A program made the position numbers and the translations under genes. From positions 1 through 6,997 of the forward strand of contig JAADFH010000021.1 of the NCBI GenBank assembly GCA_013152995.1: DNA of 6,997 nucleotides, given 5' to 3'. The stretch is from Methanobacteriota archaeon (GTDB lineage: Archaea > Hydrothermarchaeota > Hydrothermarchaeia > Hydrothermarchaeales > BMS3B). The notes beneath the pieces were generated by a model. The model saw only the letters and a list, made by a program, of their open reading frames with translations, was not told the DNA's origin and made no database searches. Positions 1-4,629 of this stretch are shown one piece after another; positions within the stretch are counted from its first letter, which is position 1, and every line of letters starts with the position of its first letter.

Positions 1-9
1 GTTATGGAA

Positions 10-68
10 GGGTGTTAACTATTTACAGTTATGAGCCTGTGAGTCCCTTGTACATGTGCATAACACCC
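10..68. repeat. Short inverted repeat upstream of the DUF116 gene
   Basis: GGGTGTTA at 10-17 is exactly reverse-complemented by TAACACCC at 61-68, with 43 nt between. The hexamer GTTATG also occurs at 1-6 and 28-33, and as its complement CATAAC at 58-63. This could be the end of an upstream gene's 3' region, a weak stem, or a spaced operator just before the TATA-like box. Eight-base arms over this distance can arise by chance, so the functional reading is weak. Confidence 0.25.
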
Positions 69-78
69 ACGCACCCAC

Positions 79-90
79 AAAATATTTAAG
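79..90 (+). promoter_or_regulatory. Candidate archaeal TATA box for the DUF116/TatD-like operon
   Basis: An A/T-rich stretch (AAAATATTTAAG) stands out in a GC-rich surround about 35-45 nt before the ATG at 124. An archaeal start site about 25 nt downstream would fall near base 110, giving a leader of roughly 14 nt that still contains the GGTGG Shine-Dalgarno at 115-119. A second A/T-rich patch at 101-110 is too close to the start codon to be a better TATA candidate. The call rests on position and composition only. Confidence 0.45.
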
Positions 91-123
91 CCGGATTCTC
101 TAAATAATATCCACGGTGGGAGC

Positions 124-806
124 ATGGTGTCATTCTATGAGGTGGTGGGCAGGTTAGCTGTGATTGCAGGCGTAGTTCTGGTGCTTATGCTTCTGCTCTC
201 GCTGCTTCTCGGGCTCATACTCATAAAAAAGAAGAGGCTCATACTCCCCAGGCTTCTGCTCTTCACCATGGAGTCCTTTAACACTCACTTCCGCAGAATC
301 GCCAGGGCATTTGGAATGAACGACAGAATCGTTGATATGATAGGAATAGAGGTACGAAACAGGCTCAACGTTAACAGATTCGCCAAGGTGCCTCCCAGCG
401 AGCGCATACTTGTGGTGCCCCAGTGCATAAGACACATAAACTGCCCCGCCCGCCTTGACGCAAAGACAGGCATATCCTGCAGGGCTGCGGGCTGTGCATA
501 ATAAAAGACCTCAAGGCAGAGGCGGAGCGTCTCGGGTACAGGCTCTTCATCGTACCTGGAGGCAGCTTCGTGCGCAGGATAATAAAAGCCATCAAACCAA
601 AAGCTGCACTTGGCGTAGCCTGCTACAAAGACCTCAACAGGGGCATGCAGGAGCTATCCAAGATGTGCGCCGTGCTCGGGGTGCCTCTGCTAAAAGACGG
701 CTGCGTTGAAACCAAGGTTGACGCCGGGGAGATAATACGCATGATGAGACTGGGCATAGAAGACGAGAGAAGCGAGCCAAAGTGCGGCGGCAGGGCGAAA
801 GCATGA
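124..806 (+). pseudogene. DUF116 family membrane-anchored Cys-rich protein, interrupted by a -1 frameshift
   Basis: The first part, from ATG 124 with GGTGG Shine-Dalgarno at 115-119, encodes a hydrophobic N-terminal segment (about residues 10-34), a basic stretch, then the cysteine region PQCIRHINCPARLD and GISCR. The frame then closes at the TAA at 499-501. The remainder continues in the -1 frame from base 483 as GCGLCIIKDLKAEAERLGYR, then FIVPGGSFVRRI, ALGVACYKDL and VPLLKDGCVETKVD, to the TGA at 804-806. Adding one base in the GGG run at 482-484 restores a continuous 227-residue protein whose order of motifs matches DUF116, a family of unknown function. The break falls inside the CRGCGLC cysteine cluster. 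I see no slippery heptamer, so a base-call or assembly error, or a recent real mutation, is more likely than programmed frameshifting. It overlaps the next gene by ATGA. Confidence 0.85.
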
Positions 807-1642
807 GGCTACCTGCAACCGACAACCACATGCACCTGGACCCTGAGAGAGGGGTGGGTACGGAGGCGGTGCTCAGGTTTGCGAAAAAGGGGGGAAGTGC
901 TGTTTTTATCGTGGTCAAGCCGCGCAGCGGTGTGCCAAGCGGAGACACGCTCATAGAAAACAACCTGAACACCCTCAGGCTCTCGGAGCGTGCGCAGCGT
1001 GAGAGCGGCGTGAGGTGCTATACTGTGCTCGGCGTGCATCCCGTGGAGGTGCATCGCATGGTCAGCGCCATGGGGGCTGAGAAAGCGGTGGAGCATGCGC
1101 TCAGAGCCACGGAGCATGCGGCAGAGCAGGTGGAGCAGGGCAGTGCCTGCGCTCTCGGAGAGTACGGCTACCCCCACTATCCGGTGGAGCCTGAGGTGAT
1201 TGAAGCCTGCGACAGGGTGCTGCTGCATGCCTTTGAGCTCGCCAGGGATGCAGGATGTGCGGTTCAGCTGCACACGCCGGCGATGGACGAGGAGCTCAGG
1301 CAGAGAATCCTGAGCATAGCAGAGCAGGCGGGGGTGAGCGTCTCAAAGCTTGTGAAGCACTTCTCACCCCCTGAGTTCAGCAGCATCGCCAGCGCGGGGC
1401 TCGTGCCCTCTGTGATAGCCACCAAGAAGAACATACGCAGGGCGGTGGAGGCGGGGAGCAGCTTCATGATGGAATCAGACTACATAGACGAGCTCTCACG
1501 TCCGGGAGCGGTGGTCTCACCCGAGGCTGTGCCCAAGGTTACTGCAGCGTTGCTCAGCACTGGTGAGCTCAGCGAAGAGCTCGCCTGGCGCATACACGTG
1601 GAGGTGCCAGAGAAGACCTACGGGGTTGAAGTAGCCCCCTGA
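803..1642 (+). CDS. TatD-related metal-dependent hydrolase (TIM-barrel amidohydrolase-like)
   Basis: The 279-residue product has the metal-ligand pattern of the TatD branch of TIM-barrel hydrolases: HxH (H9, H11 in DNHMHLD), a GVHP strand end (77-80), E120 in LGEYGYPHY, H157 in QLHTP, H186 in VKHFS, and D226 in MESDY. It should therefore bind a two-metal centre and hydrolyse phosphodiester or similar bonds. Archaeal members of this group (COG1099-like) are annotated as predicted DNases or metal-dependent hydrolases, and the true substrate is unknown. I chose ATG 803 because it overlaps the preceding stop as ATGA, indicating translational coupling, and puts HxH near the N-terminus as is usual. 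A GTG at 782 would add seven residues with no clear benefit. Its stop is 2 nt from that of the converging PAC2 gene. Confidence 0.88.
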   Translation: MRLPATDNHMHLDPERGVGTEAVLRFAKKGGSAVFIVVKPRSGVPSGDTLIENNLNTLRLSERAQRESGVRCYTVLGVHPVEVHRMVSAMGAEKAVEHALRATEHAAEQVEQGSACALGEYGYPHYPVEPEVIEACDRVLLHAFELARDAGCAVQLHTPAMDEELRQRILSIAEQAGVSVSKLVKHFSPPEFSSIASAGLVPSVIATKKNIRRAVEAGSSFMMESDYIDELSRPGAVVSPEAVPKVTAALLSTGELSEELAWRIHVEVPEKTYGVEVAP

Positions 1643-1647
1643 GCTCA
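1640..1647. other. Palindrome TGAGCTCA holding both convergent stop codons
   Basis: The stop of the TatD-like gene (TGA 1640-1642, plus) and of the PAC2-family gene (TGA on the minus strand, 1647-1645) are the two ends of one perfect 8-bp palindrome, with only GC between them. There is no room for an intergenic terminator, so each transcript probably runs into the other gene. I see no T-run typical of archaeal termination right at the junction. Confidence 0.7.
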
Positions 1648-2421
1648 GCCAATGTAGCGCATCTCCTCATCCCCCGGCTCCCTGTGAATTATCCCCATAT
1701 CCTCCATCATCTTCCTCTCAAGCCTCACCGCCTCCTTCATGCGCATGGCGGTGTCCCTCACCCTCCTCGCCAGACTCTCCATGCTTATCTCTATCCCCAG
1801 CACCGGCAGCAGAACCTCAAGCACCGCCCTGGCGCTGTTCGGGTCAACATAGAAGCCGGAGGTCTCACCCATCAGGCATGCGCCGTATATGCCCCGTCTC
1901 CTGCCCTGGCTCAGCAGCATGCCCGAGACACCGATAATCTGCCCCTGCGCATCCCTCTTCACCACCGCGCCGTGGCTCTCAAGCACGGGAATGTACCTGG
2001 GGTGGCTGACAGCCGCAAACACCCTGGGCTTCTCCACGTGCCTGCCCACACCCAGACCGCCAAGGGTAAACACCTCCCTCACCCCAAGCTCCCCCGCAAT
2101 CTCCAGAATTCGCTCGCACAGCATGTACTGCCCCTCAGGAGAGGTGCTCTGCGTGTTGCCGGAGACAAACACCAGGTCCTTTCCCTCCTCCGACTTCCAG
2201 TAGTAGAACTCATTCTTCATCTCCTCAATCATGCCGCTCCTTCTGATAATCACCTGCGGCGGAAAGGCGGGGGCGTAGAGCTTGGCAAACTTCTTAGCTT
2301 TAAGCTCCCTTATCATGTGCATCGCTGCAATCCTGCCCACCTGTCCAATGCCCGGGAGCCCCTCTATCAGCACGGGCTCCTCCAGCTCAGGCTTTCTGGT
2401 GAAGATCACCCTGAACTCCAT
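1645..2421 (-). CDS. PAC2 family protein (proteasome assembly chaperone-like)
   Basis: The 258-residue product begins with the PAC2-type segment EPVLIEGLPGIGQVGRIAA (residues 15-33). The core strand/loop segments FVSGNTQSTSPEGQYML (85-101) and EVFTLGGLGVGRHVEKPRV (116-134) follow, then GVSGMLLSQGRRRGI (164-178), a GETSGFYVDPNSA loop (185-197) and a charged helical tail (215-245). In eukaryotes PAC2 helps assemble the 20S proteasome. Archaeal homologues are usually called proteasome assembly chaperones or ATP-grasp-like proteins by homology, and their job is less certain. The start at 2421 has a strong GGAGG (2430-2426) 4 nt upstream, inside nop10. The gene overlaps nop10 by 16 nt and is the last gene of the translation operon, an association known in many archaea. 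Confidence 0.88.
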   Translation of the reverse strand: MEFRVIFTRKPELEEPVLIEGLPGIGQVGRIAAMHMIRELKAKKFAKLYAPAFPPQVIIRRSGMIEEMKNEFYYWKSEEGKDLVFVSGNTQSTSPEGQYMLCERILEIAGELGVREVFTLGGLGVGRHVEKPRVFAAVSHPRYIPVLESHGAVVKRDAQGQIIGVSGMLLSQGRRRGIYGACLMGETSGFYVDPNSARAVLEVLLPVLGIEISMESLARRVRDTAMRMKEAVRLERKMMEDMGIIHREPGDEEMRYIG

Positions 2422-2588
2422 CCTGCCTCCTCCATCAGCTCCTTCCTGAGCTTCCTGCGATACGCACCGTACCTGTCCTCGGGCGAGAACCTGGGCGGGT
2501 GGGGTGAGACGGTCTCAGCTCCGCAGGTGGCGCACGCATGCTGCAGAGTATACCTCCTGCACTCCCTGCAGTACCTCAGCCTGCTCAT
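2406..2588 (-). CDS. nop10: H/ACA RNP component Nop10
   Basis: This 60-residue protein is full length for archaeal Nop10. Two zinc-binding pairs, CREC (C7, C10) and CATC (C19, C22), form the N-terminal zinc ribbon. They are followed by the family signature PPRFSPEDRYGAYRR (31-45) and a basic C-terminal helix. Nop10 binds Cbf5 and supports box H/ACA guide RNA-directed pseudouridylation of rRNA. Its ATG overlaps the aIF2-alpha stop as ATGA (2588-2585). The only upstream purine motif (GAAGG) lies about 10 nt away, so translation probably relies on coupling to aIF2-alpha. Its 3' end overlaps the PAC2-family gene by 16 nt and carries that gene's ribosome binding site. Confidence 0.95.
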   Translation of the reverse strand: MSRLRYCRECRRYTLQHACATCGAETVSPHPPRFSPEDRYGAYRRKLRKELMEEAGWSSG

Positions 2589-3379
2589 CCTCTGTAGAAC
2601 CTTCCTTCACCCTTCTCAGCCACAACCATCTTTACCGCCGTCTCGCCCGCTCTCCTGAGCACCTCCTCGGCGGTCTTGTAATCGTAAGCAACCACGGTGA
2701 TTCTGTACCTGGGAGAGCCCACGTAGGCTATGTCCAGGCTAACCCCCTCCGCATCCTTGCCCGCCTCCTTAGCTGCAAGCAGCGCCTTCCTTATCACCTC
2801 CACCCCGTCCGGCGCCCTTGAGCGCAGCTCCACAAACCCGTGAATCTTCACCTTGGATATGGACACATTCTCCTGCGCAAGCTTCACCAGGGGTTTAATC
2901 CACTCCTGCGGTATATCTATGCCCTCAAGCGCCTCCTCGCCTGCCGCCGAAATCTCCTCAAACGCTCCATAAATCTCCCCGAACTCCTCCTCCAGCTTGA
3001 ACCCCACCTCCTTGTAAGCCTGCTCAAGGCTCTTGCCCAGCTCCTTGGCTGCCATCTCTAAGAGCTTCTCAGCCTTCTGGGCGCGCTTCCACTCCTGCAT
3101 CTTCTTCTTCTTTGCAGCCTCACTCACCCTGCGCAGTGAGAGGTCAACATGCCCCTTCTTCCTGTCAACCGCCAGCACCTTAGCAACCGTCTTCTGCCCC
3201 TCCCTCACAAAATCCCGGATGTTCTTTATCCAGGTGGAGGCAACCTCAGAGATGTGGATGTAGCCATCTCTATCCCTGTACTCATCCAGCCTTGCAAAGG
3301 CTCCGTGCGGGTACACCTTGGTTACGGTGCACACCACCAGTTCGCCTTCATCCGGGAAGGGCTGCCTCTTCAGGACCAC
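2585..3379 (-). CDS. Translation initiation factor aIF2 subunit alpha
   Basis: The product is the alpha subunit of the heterotrimer that carries Met-tRNAi to the small ribosomal subunit. Starting at GTG 3379 it has 264 residues, a normal length. It has an N-terminal S1/OB domain (about 10-85, with ELVVCTVTKVYPHGAFARL and GYIHISEVASTWIKNIRDFV), a helical middle domain (about 90-170, Lys/Glu-rich) and a C-terminal alpha/beta domain (about 175-264, with SISKVKIHGFVELRS and YVGSPRYRITVVAYDYKTAE). I prefer GTG 3379 because it gives the family-like start MVLKRQPFPDEGELVV and follows GGAGTGA (3391-3385) by 5 nt. GTG 3388, in a GTGA overlap with the rps27e stop, would add only three residues. The frame stays open to 3490, but that part is rps27e read out of frame. 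Confidence 0.95.
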   Translation of the reverse strand: MVLKRQPFPDEGELVVCTVTKVYPHGAFARLDEYRDRDGYIHISEVASTWIKNIRDFVREGQKTVAKVLAVDRKKGHVDLSLRRVSEAAKKKKMQEWKRAQKAEKLLEMAAKELGKSLEQAYKEVGFKLEEEFGEIYGAFEEISAAGEEALEGIDIPQEWIKPLVKLAQENVSISKVKIHGFVELRSRAPDGVEVIRKALLAAKEAGKDAEGVSLDIAYVGSPRYRITVVAYDYKTAEEVLRRAGETAVKMVVAEKGEGRFYRG

Positions 3380-3384
3380 AGCGC

Positions 3385-3391
3385 TCACTCC
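3385..3391 (-). promoter_or_regulatory. Shine-Dalgarno of aIF2-alpha spanning the rps27e stop
   Basis: GGAGTGA on the minus strand contains the last Glu codon and the TGA stop of rps27e, and lies 5 nt before GTG 3379. A ribosome terminating on rps27e would sit on the site used to restart on aIF2-alpha, which favours GTG 3379 over GTG 3388 as the start. Confidence 0.5.
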
Positions 3392-3567
3392 AGCACCGCA
3401 ACTATCTTGGTGAGCACCCTGACCTTTCCTCCCGTTGGCTCCGCAAGCGTCTTGCCGCACACCAAGCAGCTCACCCTGGACGAGGCGCACCCGAACAGCA
3501 CCTGCTCGCTGCCGCAGTCATCGCACTTAACCTTCAGGAACCTTGACCTGGGCTGCGGCACCTCCAT
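3385..3567 (-). CDS. rps27e: 30S ribosomal protein S27e (eS27)
   Basis: This 60-residue zinc-ribbon ribosomal protein has the two cysteine pairs CDDC (C15, C18) and CLVC (C34, C37). Between them is the family pattern [15 protein letters not shown], and after them [14 protein letters not shown]. It starts with [15 protein letters not shown] as archaeal eS27 proteins do. The ATG follows the rpl44e stop directly (TGAATG, no gap), with GGAGG and GGTG inside the end of rpl44e as upstream binding sites. The three-gene order with rpl44e and aIF2-alpha is conserved in archaea. Confidence 0.96.
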   Translation of the reverse strand: MEVPQPRSRFLKVKCDDCGSEQVLFGCASSRVSCLVCGKTLAEPTGGKVRVLTKIVAVLE

Positions 3568-3846
3568 TCACACCGCCTCCATCTCCAGCCTCTTAACCCT
3601 GAATCCCCTCATGCTCTTCGCCTTCTTGCACACCTTGCACCTCAGGATGAGCGCCACCTTCTTCGTGGGCTTTGAGCCCTTGGGCAGAGGTCTGGGGAAT
3701 CCTCCATATCCCGACATAACCCTGCGGAACTGCCTCTGCCCCGCCTTCAGCTCGCTCGCCTTGCGCTTCTTCTGCTTCAGCACCTCATGCGGGGTGTGCT
3801 TGTTGCACTTTGCACAGTAGGTTCTCCTCTCCTTCGGCATCTTCAT
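3568..3846 (-). CDS. rpl44e: 50S ribosomal protein L44e (eL42 family)
   Basis: The 92-residue protein has two CxxC pairs, C11/C14 in [10 protein letters not shown] and C70/C73 in LRCKVCKKA, forming the split zinc ribbon. Between them is the strongly conserved [18 protein letters not shown] (36-53), which matches the part of the family that reaches the tRNA E site. I chose ATG 3846 ([11 protein letters not shown]) because GGTGAT (3856-3851) lies 4 nt upstream and the family starts this way. GTG 3855 would add three residues and lies within that Shine-Dalgarno. It is the first gene of the five-gene minus-strand operon. Confidence 0.96.
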   Translation of the reverse strand: MKMPKERRTYCAKCNKHTPHEVLKQKKRKASELKAGQRQFRRVMSGYGGFPRPLPKGSKPTKKVALILRCKVCKKAKSMRGFRVKRLEMEAV

Positions 3847-3893
3847 AACAATCACCGCTATAAAACCACTCCAGCTAAACTACTCAGCCCATC

Positions 3894-3901
3894 CTTTTAA
3901 G
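3894..3901 (-). promoter_or_regulatory. Candidate TATA box for the rpl44e operon
   Basis: CTTAAAAG on the minus strand lies about 48 nt before ATG 3846 and is preceded by the A-rich CCAAAAGG, which could act as a BRE. A start about 25 nt downstream, near base 3872, would leave a leader of about 25 nt with the GGTGAT Shine-Dalgarno. A second A/T patch (TTTTATAG, about 3868-3861) is too close to the ATG to fit as well. Confidence 0.45.
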
Positions 3902-3940
3902 CCTTTTGGTAGGGCTACAGCATCACTCCAGCATGCCATT

Positions 3941-3950
3941 TACAAATATA
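3941..3950 (+). promoter_or_regulatory. Candidate TATA box for nth
   Basis: TACAAATATA is the most A/T-rich stretch before the nth ATG at 3982. A start about 25 nt downstream would be near 3970, so the leader would be only about 12 nt and would hold GGTGG at 3970-3974. Together with the box on the other strand it makes the 3847-3981 region a divergent promoter region. Confidence 0.45.
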
Positions 3951-3981
3951 ACTGATACAGGTTGAGGCTGGTGGCTGGAGC

Positions 3982-4629
3982 ATGGGCGCACTTGAGCACA
4001 CCGCCTGGGAAGAGCTTCTTGAGCTCATGGAAACAGAGGCAAGGCGCAGAAGGGCGCCGGTGTATGAATTCAGGAAGCACGTGAGCACACCCTTCCGTGC
4101 ACTTGTGGCTGTGCTCCTCAGCTCCCGCACCAGGGACGAGACAACCCTCAGGGCGGTGAAGCGGCTGTTCAGGCGTGCCGAAACCCCTGAAGCGCTGCTT
4201 GCGCTGAGCGAGCAGGAGCTGGAGGAGCTCATCTACCCCGTGGGCTTCTACAGGAGCAAGGCAAAGAAGCTCAGAGAGCTCGCAAGGGTGCTGCTGGAAA
4301 AGCATGGGGGTAAGGTGCCAGAAAGCTTTGAGGAGCTTGTACGCCTGCCCGGGATAGGGCGAAAAAGCGCCAACGTGGTGCTCTCCGGCACCTTCGGGAA
4401 GAGCGCCATAGCGGTTGACACCCATGTGCACAGAATATCCAACCGCCTGGGGATTGTGAGCACCTCCTCCCCCGAGGAAACCGAGGCGCAGCTCCACAGG
4501 CTCGTGCCGGAGGAGCTCAAGCCCAGGCTGAACCTCGCCTTCGTAGCCTTCGGTCAGACGGTGTGCAGACCCGTAAAGCCCCTGTGCGGAGCCTGCCCGC
4601 TTGCTGGCGTCTGCCCCAGCAGCAGCTAA
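3982..4629 (+). CDS. nth: Endonuclease III (DNA glycosylase/AP lyase)
   Basis: The 215-residue product is a standard-length EndoIII that removes oxidised pyrimidines and cleaves at abasic sites. It shows the helix-hairpin-helix LPGIGRKSA (122-130) with catalytic Lys128, and the catalytic Asp146 in VDTHVHR. The 4Fe-4S cluster has the exact C-x6-C-x2-C-x5-C spacing (C195, C202, C205, C211). The N-terminal helix motif is LLSSRTRDE (45-53), with Arg where bacterial Nth has Gln in LLSAQ; I recall similar sequences in archaeal members. ATG 3982 follows GGTGG by 7 nt. The gene is monocistronic as far as can be seen and overlaps the convergent radical SAM gene by 4 nt at its 3' end. Confidence 0.95.
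   Translation: MGALEHTAWEELLELMETEARRRRAPVYEFRKHVSTPFRALVAVLLSSRTRDETTLRAVKRLFRRAETPEALLALSEQELEELIYPVGFYRSKAKKLRELARVLLEKHGGKVPESFEELVRLPGIGRKSANVVLSGTFGKSAIAVDTHVHRISNRLGIVSTSSPEETEAQLHRLVPEELKPRLNLAFVAFGQTVCRPVKPLCGACPLAGVCPSSS
4626..4629. other. Convergent stop-codon overlap of nth and the radical SAM gene
   Basis: The nth stop TAA (4627-4629) and the radical SAM stop TAG (minus strand, 4628-4626) share two bases. As at 1640-1647, no spacer is left for a terminator, so transcripts should overlap at their 3' ends. Confidence 0.75.

Noticed and set aside
476..501. Programmed -1 ribosomal frameshifting in the DUF116 gene
   Set aside because: There is no X-XXY-YYZ slippery heptamer in the zero frame and no obvious stimulatory stem that I can support. 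A missing G in a GGG run explains the shift more simply.
782..802. GTG 782 as the start of the TatD-like gene
   Set aside because: It would extend the overlap with DUF116 to 25 nt and add seven residues with no homology support. ATG 803 gives an ATGA junction.
570..806. The second DUF116 segment as an independent small gene starting at GTG 570
   Set aside because: DUF116 homology in this frame extends upstream of 570 to base 483 without a start codon, so it is the tail of the frameshifted gene.
1684..2658. A 324-codon open frame on the plus strand across the PAC2-family gene and nop10
   Set aside because: It has low-complexity composition and runs across two real genes on the other strand, whose products have conserved motifs and good ribosome binding sites.
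3389..3490. N-terminal extension of aIF2-alpha up to 3490
   Set aside because: This part is rps27e read in another frame, and the family starts near residue MVLKRQPFP.
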